Assembly: GCA_019746425.1 (NCBI GenBank)
Contig: JAIERY010000250.1
Coordinates: 1-35,519, forward strand
Reading direction: 5' to 3'
DNA from: Cytophagaceae bacterium
Lineage (GTDB): Bacteria > Bacteroidota > Bacteroidia > Cytophagales > Cytophagaceae
DNA: 35,519 nucleotides
A program made the translations under genes and the position numbers. The notes under the pieces were generated by a model, which was given only the letters and a program-made list of their open reading frames with translations, was not told the origin of the DNA and did no database searches. Shown piece by piece: positions 9,934 to 19,013 of this stretch; position 1 is the stretch's first letter, and each line of letters opens with the position of its first letter.

Positions 9934-10023
9934 AAAGGTTAAAAAGTTATAAGGTTGTAAAGTTATTTAAAAATTGAGAGTATTATAAAATTAACTTTCT
10001 AACTTTTAAACCTTTAAGCTTTC
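9934..10023. repeat. Intergenic element B: degenerate 8-nt units (aaaggtta aaaagtta taaggttg taaagtta ... taactttc taactttt aaaccttt aagctttc)
   Basis: Direct reading; units on the right are approximate reverse complements of those on the left. Confidence 0.7.
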
Positions 10024-10028
10024 CAATT

Positions 10029-10736
10029 TTACATAGTTACCAAGGTTCCCACATCTTCTCCCTGTACAATTTTGAGAAGATTACCCGGCTTATTCATATC
10101 AAATACAACGATAGGTAATCCATTTTCTTTACAAAGAGTAAATGCCGTCATATCCATAATCTGCAAACCCTTTTGATATACTTCTTTGAAGGAAATATTG
10201 GAGAATCGTGTAGCTGTAGGATCTTTTTCAGGGTCACTGTTATAAATACCATCTACTCTGGTCCCTTTTAATACGACATCCGCTTCTATTTCAATAGCTC
10301 TCAAACTTGCAGCAGAATCTGTGGTGAAATAAGGATTGCCCGTTCCGGCACCAAAAATAACAATACGACCTTTTTCCAAATGTCTCACAGCTCTCCTTCG
10401 GATAAAAGGCTCGCAAACCTGTTCAATTTTTATTCCAGATAACAAACGGGTGTACACCCCGAAACTTTCTAATGAACTTTGCAGGGCCATACCATTGATT
10501 ACTGTCGCAAGCATTCCCATATAATCTCCTTGTACTCTGTCAATTCCGGTGGCAGCAGCTTCCATGCCTCTGTAGATATTTCCTCCACCGATCACGATGG
10601 CTAATTGCACTCCTTTTTCAGCAACTGCCTTAATTTCTTTGGAATATTGAGTGAGCCTTTCCTGATCAATTCCATAATTTTTGTTGCCCATCAGGGCCTC
10701 GCCACTTAGCTTTAGTAATATCCTTTTATATTTCAT
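10029..10736 (-). CDS. pyrH: UMP kinase
   Basis: [17 protein letters not shown]...[11 protein letters not shown]...[10 protein letters not shown]. Confidence 0.97.
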   Translation of the reverse strand: MKYKRILLKLSGEALMGNKNYGIDQERLTQYSKEIKAVAEKGVQLAIVIGGGNIYRGMEAAATGIDRVQGDYMGMLATVINGMALQSSLESFGVYTRLLSGIKIEQVCEPFIRRRAVRHLEKGRIVIFGAGTGNPYFTTDSAASLRAIEIEADVVLKGTRVDGIYNSDPEKDPTATRFSNISFKEVYQKGLQIMDMTAFTLCKENGLPIVVFDMNKPGNLLKIVQGEDVGTLVTM

Positions 10737-10828
10737 TTAATTAGAGTTTAAAGGCTTGGTTAGGATCATGTATAAATCAGGCAAATATAATATAGGTCAC
10801 CCTAGAATCTTAATTAATTCTCAATATT

Positions 10829-11326
10829 TTATAATTCTATCAATATTTGATTTTTTTCAACACTGTCTCCCTTCTTTGCTTTTATTTTTCTGATAATACC
10901 TTTACAGGGAGATTTTATGACATTTTCCATTTTCATGGCTTCTAAGATCAATAATGGGTCACCTATATTAATTGCATCTCCATCAGACACCTTTATGTCA
11001 ATGATTAATCCAGGCATAGGTGCTTTGATATTTTCAATTTTCAATCCCTCAGTCTGGTTAATGCCCATTTTTTCAAGCATCAGATCAAGTTGATTCTTTA
11101 TTTCAAGATCTAAAATCTCATTATTTACTTTTAATTTTATTTTTTTCCTGATAGGGTCATATTCAATTATTTCAACATTATAAGAAATATGATCTTTCAA
11201 TACATGAAACTTATTTGTGCCTAAAGTCTTAATATCTAAGTCAAGGCTTTGATTATTGATAATAATCTGACCATTTTCATCTTTAAATTCAATAACTTTA
11301 TCTTTGTTGACTTTAATTTGCAGCAT
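10829..11326 (-). CDS. Biotin carboxyl carrier (biotin/lipoyl attachment) domain protein of an acyl-CoA carboxylase
   Basis: C-terminal PMPGLIIDIKV...LLILEAMKMENVIKSP biotinylation motif. Confidence 0.9.
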   Translation of the reverse strand: MLQIKVNKDKVIEFKDENGQIIINNQSLDLDIKTLGTNKFHVLKDHISYNVEIIEYDPIRKKIKLKVNNEILDLEIKNQLDLMLEKMGINQTEGLKIENIKAPMPGLIIDIKVSDGDAINIGDPLLILEAMKMENVIKSPCKGIIRKIKAKKGDSVEKNQILIEL

Positions 11327-11349
11327 CTTTATATTTTCATGAGGAATTT

Positions 11350-11379
11350 CAAATTAAATATTAATTCTTTAATAACAAA
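11350..11379 (-). promoter_or_regulatory. Candidate minus-strand promoter for the biotin carrier gene (TTTG-N18-TTAATTTG)
   Basis: Minus-strand reading TTTG 11379-11376, TTAATTTG 11357-11350; near but not exact TAnnTTTG. Confidence 0.35.
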
Positions 11380-11389
11380 TCAATCATTA

Positions 11390-13870
11390 ATGATCGCCAT
11401 AATAAGAGTATTTTTTCCTGTTTGTTTTGTTTTGCTATTGATTTCGTGTAAAACCTCAAAGAAACCAGCTGCTTCTACCCATACAATTACTACCACCATT
11501 CAGCCTGAGAAAACCAAGCTGGACAAAGGACCTTATCAGGCAAGTGAGATTTTAAAAAATGATTTATTGCATACAAAACTTGAAGTTTCCTTTGATTGGG
11601 GAAATCAATACCTGAATGGTATTGCCACGCTGAAATTAAAACCATATTTCTATTCTCAGAATACATTGCTCCTTGATGCTAAAGGAATGGATATACATTA
11701 TGTAAAATTAATGAACAGCAGTTCCGGTAAAGATCTGATTTATGAATACGATAAAAAGGTTTTGGCTATTAAGCTGGATAAACTCTACACACGAAAAGAT
11801 ACTTTCGTGGTACAAATAAAATATACGGCTAAACCAAATGAATTGCCTAAAGGAGGAAGTGATGCAATAACTTCCGACAAGGGTTTGTATTTTATAAATC
11901 CCGATGGAAAAGATCCTGATAAGCCACGTCAAATCTGGACCCAGGGAGAGACAGAGGCGAGCTCTTGTTGGTTTCCAACAATAGATCAGCCTAATGAAAA
12001 AACTACCGAAGAAATTTTTATCACAGTCGACACCAGTTTCACAGCCTTGTCTAATGGTAAATTAATTTCTGTGAAAAAAAATCAGGGCCTGCATACATTT
12101 CACTGGGCGCAGAATAAACCTCACGCACCTTATCTATTTATGATGGCAATTGGAAAATTTTCTATCATAAAAGATAAGTGGAGAAACCTCGAGGTGAATT
12201 ATTATGTCGAGCCAAAATATGCTCCTTATGCAAAAAATATTTTTGGTTACACTCCGGAAATGATGGAGTTTTTTTCCAATAAATTCGGATATGCATTTCC
12301 ATGGGATAAATATTCGCAAGTGGTTGTACGGGATTATGTTTCAGGAGCCATGGAGAATACTACAGCTACTGTTTTCATGGAGGCAGTTCAGTCAGATGAT
12401 CGTGCATTGGAAGATGAGAATTGGGAGAGTATTATTGCCCATGAGTTGTTTCATCACTGGTTTGGTGATCTTGTTACATGCGAATCCTGGTCAAACCTTC
12501 CTTTGAATGAATCTTTTGCCAATTACTCAGAGTATCTGTGGGCAGAATACAAGCATGGTGTTGATGCGGCAGATTATCACGGCGAAAATGAGACCAACGA
12601 ATATTTTGAGGAGGCAAAAAGAAAGCAGGAACCCTTAATCCGTTATCACTATTTGGATAAAGAAGACATGTTTGATCGCCACTCTTATAATAAGGGTGGA
12701 AGAATTTTGCATATGCTCAGAAAATATGTAGGCGATGAAGCATTCTTTGAATCTTTGAAATTGTATTTAAATACTCATGCATATCAGCCGGTAGAAGTCC
12801 ATGATTTGAGACTGGCATTTGAAAAAACCACAGGTGAAGATTTGAATTGGTTTTTCAATCAATGGTTTTTTTCTCCTGGACACCCACAACTTAAAATCAG
12901 TCATGTTTATAGCGGTGGAATGCTTTTGCTGACAGTAAAGCAAATACAGGATACAACAACAACTCCTGTTTATAAACTTCCGCTAAAAATAGATACCTGG
13001 ATAAACGGTATAAAAACTACTCACCCTATAATAATTGAGAAAGCAGAACAGACATTTGAAATATCCTTAATGGCTCAGCCCGAACTGGTAATGTTTGACA
13101 GTGATATGCAGCTCCTGGGAAAAACAGAGCATGAAAAGCCACTGGAAGAATGGGTATTGCAATACAATTATTATGATAAATATTTTGCAAGGAAACAGGC
13201 TTTAAAGGCCTTGTTCTCAGATAGAGGATCTGATTATGCATTGGGAAATCCTTTTGATAATGCTATGATTAGACAAACACTTTTAAAGGCTATGGATGAT
13301 CCTTTTTGGGCAATCAGAAGTTTAGCCTTGGATCAGATTTCACTTTATAGTATTTCAGATTTCGCTCCTGTGCTTAAAAAGATGGAGTGGATGGCGTTGA
13401 ACGATACAAAGTCTCTTGTGCGAGCTAAGGCTATCAATCAGTTGTCTTCGTATTCTAATAAAGATTATGTCCATATATATAAGAAGGCGATTTTTGAAAA
13501 ACCTTATTCTGTTGCGGGCGCTGGTTTATCAGGATATCTCAAAAGCGGCGATCAGAGCTTGAAAATGAACTTTGAGGAACTCGAACAGTTGAATAGTATC
13601 TATATAGTATTGCCTTTAGCGGATTATTATATCAATTCGGAAGCAAAAAATAAATTCGATTGGTTTAAACGCCAGATTACTAAGGGAAGTCCGCGTGTCA
13701 TATATAATATGCTTGATTATTTTGTCGCTTATTCACTATCGCTTGATAAGGAAAAACAGGAAGAAACTAAATTGATTTTGAAGACTATTTCAGAAAACCA
13801 CCGCTATGAGCAGATAAGGTTTGCTGCCGAGATCTGTTTGAAGTCTCTCGAAGAAAAAGGTAAAGAATAG
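11390..13870 (+). CDS. M1 family metallopeptidase (aminopeptidase N-like), predicted lipoprotein
   Basis: GAMENTTATVF and HELFHHWFGDLVT...NESFANY zinc-peptidase motifs; MIAIIRVFFPVCFVLLLISCKTS lipobox supports start at 11390 (11339 also possible; ORF-track start 11249 lies inside the divergent gene). Confidence 0.92.
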   Translation: MIAIIRVFFPVCFVLLLISCKTSKKPAASTHTITTTIQPEKTKLDKGPYQASEILKNDLLHTKLEVSFDWGNQYLNGIATLKLKPYFYSQNTLLLDAKGMDIHYVKLMNSSSGKDLIYEYDKKVLAIKLDKLYTRKDTFVVQIKYTAKPNELPKGGSDAITSDKGLYFINPDGKDPDKPRQIWTQGETEASSCWFPTIDQPNEKTTEEIFITVDTSFTALSNGKLISVKKNQGLHTFHWAQNKPHAPYLFMMAIGKFSIIKDKWRNLEVNYYVEPKYAPYAKNIFGYTPEMMEFFSNKFGYAFPWDKYSQVVVRDYVSGAMENTTATVFMEAVQSDDRALEDENWESIIAHELFHHWFGDLVTCESWSNLPLNESFANYSEYLWAEYKHGVDAADYHGENETNEYFEEAKRKQEPLIRYHYLDKEDMFDRHSYNKGGRILHMLRKYVGDEAFFESLKLYLNTHAYQPVEVHDLRLAFEKTTGEDLNWFFNQWFFSPGHPQLKISHVYSGGMLLLTVKQIQDTTTTPVYKLPLKIDTWINGIKTTHPIIIEKAEQTFEISLMAQPELVMFDSDMQLLGKTEHEKPLEEWVLQYNYYDKYFARKQALKALFSDRGSDYALGNPFDNAMIRQTLLKAMDDPFWAIRSLALDQISLYSISDFAPVLKKMEWMALNDTKSLVRAKAINQLSSYSNKDYVHIYKKAIFEKPYSVAGAGLSGYLKSGDQSLKMNFEELEQLNSIYIVLPLADYYINSEAKNKFDWFKRQITKGSPRVIYNMLDYFVAYSLSLDKEKQEETKLILKTISENHRYEQIRFAAEICLKSLEEKGKE

Positions 13871-13944
13871 CTTTTCAATATATAAAACCTTCATTTATTG
13901 AATTTAAGCCATTTATCGGAGGTCATTATTTTTTAAATCAAAAG

Positions 13945-13975
13945 TTTGAATAAAAGAAAAAAGCCTTTATTTTTG
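13945..13975 (+). promoter_or_regulatory. Bacteroidota-type promoter for the tRNA-Tyr/Gly/Thr-tuf unit
   Basis: TTTG (13945-13948)-N19-TATTTTTG (13968-13975). Confidence 0.82.
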
Positions 13976-14069
13976 CAGTTCCTTAAAAATGAGGGTGAGA
14001 AATTACGCCTGTTGTTAAGACTTTTTGAGGAGTAGTTCATTGAAGTAATTTAAGATTTTAATGTCCGTT

Positions 14070-14085
14070 GGGGAAGAACCAATGT
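14070..14085 (+). repeat. Partial upstream copy of the tRNA-Tyr 5' end
   Basis: GGGGAAGAACCAATGT vs tRNA-Tyr 14090-14105 GGGGAAATACCAAAGT (13/16 identical). Confidence 0.5.
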
Positions 14086-14089
14086 AGAT

Positions 14090-14172
14090 GGGGAAATACC
14101 AAAGTGGCCAACTGGGGCAGACTGTAAATCTGCTGGCTTTTGCCTTCGTAGGTTCGAATCCTGCTTTCCCCA
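14090..14172 (+). tRNA. tRNA-Tyr (GTA), no encoded CCA
   Basis: Acceptor GGGGAAA/TTTCCCC, long variable arm, anticodon loop ctGTAaa, GGTTCGAATCC T-arm. Confidence 0.96.
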
Positions 14173-14190
14173 CACAACATTAAAATAAAA

Positions 14191-14250
14191 GAGTGATTTA
14201 GTGAATGAGTGATTTTTAAATGATTGATCATTAAATCACGAAATCATAAA
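14191..14250. repeat. Intergenic element C: 8-nt units gagtgatt tagtgaat gagtgatt ... atcattaa atcacgaa atcataaa
   Basis: Direct reading between tRNA-Tyr and tRNA-Gly. Confidence 0.7.
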
Positions 14251-14256
14251 TAACAA

Positions 14257-14329
14257 GCGGGAGTAGCTCAGTTGGTAGAGCGGCAGCCTTCCAAGCTGCA
14301 GGTCGCGGGTTCGAGCCTCGTCTCCCGCT
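14257..14329 (+). tRNA. tRNA-Gly (TCC), no encoded CCA
   Basis: Acceptor GCGGGAG/CTCCCGC, anticodon loop ctTCCaa, cloverleaf complete. Confidence 0.96.
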
Positions 14330-14350
14330 CTAATTTGTAAAGAGATTGAT

Positions 14351-14418
14351 GTTAAAGGTTAGGCGTTAGAAATTTTACAATAATCTGATGTCTGATATCT
14401 AACTTCTAAACTCTAACC
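14351..14418. repeat. Intergenic element D: 7-nt units gttaaag gttaggc gttagaa ... tctgatg tctgata tctaact tctaaac tctaacc
   Basis: Direct reading between tRNA-Gly and tRNA-Thr. Confidence 0.78.
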
Positions 14419-14420
14419 AA

Positions 14421-14492
14421 GCCGATGTAGCTCAGGGGTAGAGTACTTCCTTGGTAAGGAAGGGGTCGTGGGTTCAATTCCCATCATTGGCT
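14421..14492 (+). tRNA. tRNA-Thr (GGT), no encoded CCA
   Basis: Acceptor GCCGATG/CATTGGC, anticodon loop ttGGTaa, GTGGGTTCAATTCCCAT T-arm. Confidence 0.95.
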
Positions 14493-14567
14493 CACTTCAT
14501 TTTTTAGAGAAAACAAATAATTTTTAATTAGTATAATAAAAACAAAACAAACAGAGGATTTTCAAAT

Positions 14568-15755
14568 ATGGCTAAAGAAACTTTTGACCGTTCCAAACCG
14601 CACGTTAACATAGGTACGATAGGTCACGTTGACCACGGGAAAACTACTTTGACAGCCGCTATCACTAAAGTATTATCTGAGAAAGGTTTAGCGGAAAAAA
14701 AAGATTTCTCCCAGATTGACAACGCTCCGGAAGAAAAAGAAAGAGGTATTACAATCAATACTTCTCACGTTGAGTATTCCACAGCATCAAGACATTATGC
14801 GCACGTTGACTGTCCAGGTCACGCTGACTATGTAAAGAACATGGTTACTGGTGCTGCTCAGATGGATGGCGCTATCCTTGTAGTGGCCGCTACAGATGGT
14901 CCAATGCCACAAACTCGTGAACACATTCTTCTTGCTCGTCAGGTAGGTGTGCCAGCGCTGGTGGTATTCATGAACAAAGTGGATCTTGTAGATGATCCTG
15001 AATTATTAGAATTAGTTGAGCTGGAAGTAAGAGAACTTCTTAGCTTCTATGAATTCCCGGGTGATAAGATTCCTGTAATAAAAGGATCTGCTCTTGGCGC
15101 TCTTAACGGAGATGCAAAATGGGTAAAAAGCGTAGAAGAGTTAATGGATGCTGTAGATAAGCATATTCCAATTCCTCCACGTGCTGTTGATAAGCCATTC
15201 CTGATGCCGGTTGAAGACGTTTTCTCTATTACAGGTAGAGGAACAGTTGCGACAGGTAGAATTGAAAGAGGAGTTATTAACTCAGGTGATTCAGTAGATA
15301 TTCTTGGAATGGGTGCTGAAAACTTAAAATCTACAGTTACTGGGGTTGAGATGTTCAGAAAAATTCTTGACAGAGGTGAAGCTGGTGATAACGTAGGGCT
15401 GCTTCTAAGAGGTATTGAGAAAGAGCAAATCAGAAGAGGGATGGTAATCTGTAAGCCAGGTTCTGTTACTCCACACACTGAATTCAAAGCTGAAGTTTAC
15501 GTATTGTCAAAAGAAGAAGGAGGAAGACATACTCCATTCTTTAACAAATACAGACCTCAGTTCTATATGAGAACAACTGACGTTACAGGTGAAATCGTTC
15601 TTCCTGATGGAGTAGAAATGGTTATGCCTGGTGACAACATCACTATCACTGTGAAACTTATTAACTCTGTTGCAATGGAGAAAGGGTTAAGATTTGCGAT
15701 CAGAGAAGGTGGTAGGACAGTAGGTGCTGGTCAGGTTACAGAAATCCTGAAATAA
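14568..15755 (+). CDS. tuf: Elongation factor Tu
   Basis: [20 protein letters not shown]...[12 protein letters not shown]...FMNKVD. Confidence 0.99.
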   Translation: MAKETFDRSKPHVNIGTIGHVDHGKTTLTAAITKVLSEKGLAEKKDFSQIDNAPEEKERGITINTSHVEYSTASRHYAHVDCPGHADYVKNMVTGAAQMDGAILVVAATDGPMPQTREHILLARQVGVPALVVFMNKVDLVDDPELLELVELEVRELLSFYEFPGDKIPVIKGSALGALNGDAKWVKSVEELMDAVDKHIPIPPRAVDKPFLMPVEDVFSITGRGTVATGRIERGVINSGDSVDILGMGAENLKSTVTGVEMFRKILDRGEAGDNVGLLLRGIEKEQIRRGMVICKPGSVTPHTEFKAEVYVLSKEEGGRHTPFFNKYRPQFYMRTTDVTGEIVLPDGVEMVMPGDNITITVKLINSVAMEKGLRFAIREGGRTVGAGQVTEILK

Positions 15756-15773
15756 GGTCAATTTCTATAAAAT

Positions 15774-15815
15774 AAGTGCGTTTTTGAATATTTTCGAGAG
15801 CGCACTTGTTTATTT
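15774..15815 (+). terminator. Possible terminator hairpin after tuf, overlapping the next promoter
   Basis: aagtgcg (15774-15780) / cgcactt (15801-15807), 20-nt loop, followed by tgtttattta. Confidence 0.5.
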
Positions 15816-15836
15816 ATAGGATATTATCTAACTTTG
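15806..15836 (+). promoter_or_regulatory. Bacteroidota-type promoter for tRNA-Trp-secE-nusG-rpl-rpo unit
   Basis: TTG (15806-15808)-N20-TAACTTTG (15829-15836). Confidence 0.8.
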
Positions 15837-15864
15837 CACTCCCTTTTTTGGGGTAAGTGCGCAA

Positions 15865-15937
15865 ACGAGTGTAGCTCAATTGGTAGAGTAGCGGTCTCCA
15901 AAACCGTTGGCTGTAGGTTCGAGTCCTACCACTCGTG
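15865..15937 (+). tRNA. tRNA-Trp (CCA), no encoded 3' CCA
   Basis: Acceptor ACGAGTG/CACTCGT, anticodon loop ctCCAaa. Confidence 0.96.
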
Positions 15938-15962
15938 CACCAGAGAATACCAAGTAAAAGAA

Positions 15963-16154
15963 ATGAAAACAGTAGTCAATTTTATTAAAGAATCTGTCGA
16001 TGAAATGCGATACAAAGTAACCTGGCCTAAATATACAGAGTTACAGGGTAGTGCATTTCTGGTGGTTATAGCTTCTGCAATTTTTGCAGGATTAATTTTT
16101 GGGATGGATTATTTATTTAGAAACGGTATTACCTCTATATATAAGTATTTGTAA
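15963..16154 (+). CDS. secE: Preprotein translocase subunit SecE
   Basis: MKTVVNFIKESVDEMRYKVTWPKYTELQGSAFLVVIAS; ORF-track start 15834 reads through the tRNA. Confidence 0.93.
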   Translation: MKTVVNFIKESVDEMRYKVTWPKYTELQGSAFLVVIASAIFAGLIFGMDYLFRNGITSIYKYL

Positions 16155-16181
16155 AAACCTATAACCACTATAAACACATTG

Positions 16182-16736
16182 ATGGGATTAAATTGGTACG
16201 TCATCCGGGCGGTAAGTGGTCAGGAAAAAAAAGTAAAAACTTACCTCGAGAATGAAATTGCAAGACAAAAATTGCAGGAATTCATTCCGCAGGTTCTTAT
16301 ACCTTCAGAAAAGGTATATGAAATGAGAGGTGGTAAGAAAAGAGTGAGAGAAAGAAATTTCTTCCCGGGATATGTTCTCGTTTCGGCAGATCTTTCTCAT
16401 GGAGAAGCGGCTCATATTATAACAAGCATTCCCGGTGTATTGGGATTTCTGGGATCAACTGACAGCGGAACATCGAAAAAGCCTGTTCCTTTACGTCAGA
16501 CAGAAATAAACAGGATACTAGGAAAATTTGATGAAGCTGCAGAAAAAGAGGAAAAACTGGAAACACCTTTTATAGTAGGAGAAAGCGTGAAAGTAATGGA
16601 TGGCCCATTTAATGGCTTTACCGGAACAGTAGAAGAGGTGTTTGAAGAGAAAAAGAAACTCAATGTAATGGTGAAGATTTTCGGAAGAAATACCCCTGTT
16701 GAGTTAAATTATATGCAAGTAGAAAAAAATCAATAA
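16182..16736 (+). CDS. nusG: Transcription termination/antitermination protein NusG
   Basis: [22 protein letters not shown]...FFPGYVLV...C-terminal [16 protein letters not shown]. Confidence 0.96.
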   Translation: MGLNWYVIRAVSGQEKKVKTYLENEIARQKLQEFIPQVLIPSEKVYEMRGGKKRVRERNFFPGYVLVSADLSHGEAAHIITSIPGVLGFLGSTDSGTSKKPVPLRQTEINRILGKFDEAAEKEEKLETPFIVGESVKVMDGPFNGFTGTVEEVFEEKKKLNVMVKIFGRNTPVELNYMQVEKNQ

Positions 16737-16745
16737 TATACGACA

Positions 16746-17189
16746 ATGGCTAAAGAAGTAGCGGGATTTTTGAAATTACAAATCAAAGGCGGAGCAGCAA
16801 ACCCATCTCCTCCTGTTGGTCCTGCCCTTGGTAGTAAGGGATTAAATATCATGGAGTTCTGTAAGCAATTCAATGCCAGAACACAGGAAAAACCAGGGGT
16901 ATTATTACCGGTATTAATTACTATTTACAAAGACAAATCTTTTGACTTTGTGATCAAGACCCCTCCGGCTCCAATATTATTGTTAGAGGCATCAAAAGCT
17001 AAAAAAGGTTCAGCAGAACCTAATAGAAATAAAGTTGGTTCCGTTACATGGGATCAGGTAAAAACAATAGCTGAAACCAAAATGCCCGATCTGAACTGCT
17101 CTAAAATTGAGTCAGCAATGAAAATGGTAGCTGGTACAGCAAGAAGTATGGGATTAACAGTTACGGGCAAAGCTCCGTGGGATAAATAA
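16746..17189 (+). CDS. rplK: 50S ribosomal protein L11 (uL11)
   Basis: [33 protein letters not shown]. Confidence 0.98.
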   Translation: MAKEVAGFLKLQIKGGAANPSPPVGPALGSKGLNIMEFCKQFNARTQEKPGVLLPVLITIYKDKSFDFVIKTPPAPILLLEASKAKKGSAEPNRNKVGSVTWDQVKTIAETKMPDLNCSKIESAMKMVAGTARSMGLTVTGKAPWDK

Positions 17190-17198
17190 TTTGAAGCG

Positions 17199-17894
17199 AT
17201 GGCTAAGTTAACTAAAAATCAGAAAGCAGTTTCTGCAAAATTCAACTCAGAGAAAGAATACTCTTTATCTGATGCTGCAAAGCTTGTGAAAGATATTACT
17301 TACACAAAGTTCGATGCATCTGTTGATCTAAATATAAGATTAGGAATAGATCCTAAGAAATCCGATCAGATGGTGAGAGGCGTTGTGGCGCTTCCACATG
17401 GTACAGGAAAGGCTGTTCGTGTTCTTGTTCTTTGCACTCCTGATAAAGTTCAGGAAGCTAAAGATGCTGGAGCGGAGCATGTTGGACTAGATGATTATAT
17501 CGCTAAAATTGAACAAGGTTGGTTAGATATAGATGTAATTATCTGTACACCTACAGTGATGGCGAAGGTTGGTAAACTGGGTAGAGTGCTTGGTCCAAGA
17601 AACCTTATGCCAAACCCTAAAGCAGGTACAGTTACATTGGAAGTTGGAAAAGCTGTGAAGGAAATCAAGCAAGGTAAAATTGATTTCAAGGTAGATAAAC
17701 AAGGAATTATTTGCACAAGCATAGGAAAAGCATCATTCTCTCCTGAGAAGATTTTTGACAATGCTAACGAAGTAATTCAGACTATTGCAAAATTGAAGCC
17801 TGCAAGTGCAAAAGGAACATATATTAGAAGTATCTATATGTCCAGCACTATGAGTCCAGGTATAGCAATTGATAAAAATTCAATCGGATTGTAA
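17199..17894 (+). CDS. rplA: 50S ribosomal protein L1 (uL1)
   Basis: [29 protein letters not shown]...[18 protein letters not shown]. Confidence 0.98.
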   Translation: MAKLTKNQKAVSAKFNSEKEYSLSDAAKLVKDITYTKFDASVDLNIRLGIDPKKSDQMVRGVVALPHGTGKAVRVLVLCTPDKVQEAKDAGAEHVGLDDYIAKIEQGWLDIDVIICTPTVMAKVGKLGRVLGPRNLMPNPKAGTVTLEVGKAVKEIKQGKIDFKVDKQGIICTSIGKASFSPEKIFDNANEVIQTIAKLKPASAKGTYIRSIYMSSTMSPGIAIDKNSIGL

Positions 17895-17895
17895 T

Positions 17896-18423
17896 ATGAC
17901 TAGAGAAGAAAAAGGTAAAATCATTGAAGAGCTAGCTCAGAAACTCGCTTCTGTAAATAATTTCTATATCACAGACGCTTCAGGTTTGACAGTTGAGCAA
18001 ACAAATGCATTTCGCAAACTTTGCTATAAGAATGGTATAGAATATAAAGTGGTTAAGAACTCTTTAATCAAAAAAGCACTTGCTACTTTAAAAACAGATT
18101 ATACCCCTTTTGATGAGAAAAAAGTTTTAAAAGGGTTTTCAGGGATTATGTTCTCTGAGTCTGGAAAAGCACCGGCTAAAGTTATAAAAGACTTTAGAAA
18201 AGATGCAGAGAAGCCTGTATTTAAGGCTGCATCGGTGGATACATCGCTCTTTATCGGTGAAGATAGCTTAGATTTATTGAGCAAGCTTAAATCTAAAAAT
18301 GAACTTATCGGTGAAATCATCGGCTTGCTTCAATCTCCTGCTAAAAATGTTGTTTCAGCATTACAAAGCAGCAGAAATAAACTTTCTGGTATAGTGAAAA
18401 CCTTGTCAGAAAGACCCGAATAA
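17896..18423 (+). CDS. rplJ: 50S ribosomal protein L10 (uL10)
   Basis: MTREEKGKIIEELAQKLASVNNFYITDASGLTVEQTNAFRKLCYKNGIEYKVVKNSLIKKAL. Confidence 0.96.
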   Translation: MTREEKGKIIEELAQKLASVNNFYITDASGLTVEQTNAFRKLCYKNGIEYKVVKNSLIKKALATLKTDYTPFDEKKVLKGFSGIMFSESGKAPAKVIKDFRKDAEKPVFKAASVDTSLFIGEDSLDLLSKLKSKNELIGEIIGLLQSPAKNVVSALQSSRNKLSGIVKTLSERPE

Positions 18424-18474
18424 GTAATTATTGATTTGTATAATATATCTTAGAATTTTTAAATAAATACTACA

Positions 18475-18858
18475 ATGGCAGATTTAAAAGCGTTCGCTGA
18501 GCAATTAGTTGGTTTAACTGTAAAAGAAGTTAACGAGCTAGCTAAAATTTTAAAAGATGAGTATGGTATCGAGCCTGCAGCAGCAGCACCTGTAATGGTA
18601 GCTGGTGGAGCTGGCACAGCTGGAGCTAGTGAAGCAGCAGCTGAGAAAACAGCTTTCACAGTGGTTCTAAAAAGCCCAGGTGGAGCTAAGCTTGCTATCG
18701 TTAAATTAGTAAAAGATCTCACAGGATTAGGTTTGAAAGAAGCTAAAGATCTAGTTGACGGTGCTCCAAAAGCGGTGAAAGAAAACGTTTCTAAAGAAGA
18801 AGCAGAATCACTTAAGAAGCAATTAGAAGAGGCTGGAGCAGAAGTTGAATTGAAATAA
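18475..18858 (+). CDS. rplL: 50S ribosomal protein L7/L12 (bL12)
   Basis: [51 protein letters not shown]. Confidence 0.98.
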   Translation: MADLKAFAEQLVGLTVKEVNELAKILKDEYGIEPAAAAPVMVAGGAGTAGASEAAAEKTAFTVVLKSPGGAKLAIVKLVKDLTGLGLKEAKDLVDGAPKAVKENVSKEEAESLKKQLEEAGAEVELK

Positions 18859-18893
18859 CTTCTCTTTATTAAAAATATAGACAGCCTAAAAAA

Positions 18894-18936
18894 ACAAACA
18901 GGCCTGGCCAAATGAGTCAGGTCTTTTCCTGTTTGT
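18894..18936 (+). promoter_or_regulatory. Two-tier intercistronic hairpin between rplL and rpoB
   Basis: Outer arms ACAAACAGG (18894-18902)/CCTGTTTGT (18928-18936); inner CCTG (18903-18906)/CAGG (18918-18921). Confidence 0.7.
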
Positions 18937-19013
18937 AGCTATAATTTTACTTTCCGGCTAATAAGCCAATAAAATCTATTATTAATTGTTTTTAAACCAA
19001 AAAAGGAGACACC

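Noticed and set aside
10782-10789. pyrH promoter (TATATTTG on the minus strand)
   Set aside because: The -7-like motif is present but no TTTG at the expected 19-20 nt spacing; left out as a feature.
14191-14418. CRISPR-like array in the tRNA spacers
   Set aside because: Repeat units are only 7-8 nt with no spacers of 25-40 nt and no cas genes.
15047-15487. 146-aa ORF antisense to tuf
   Set aside because: Composition is a shadow of the codon bias of tuf; no family resemblance and no initiation signal.
15834-15962. N-terminal extension of SecE as in the ORF track
   Set aside because: This stretch is the promoter edge and tRNA-Trp; SecE starts at ATG 15963.
18459-18911. 150-aa ORF antisense to rplL
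   Set aside because: Mirror of the Ala/Lys-rich rplL codons; no independent support.
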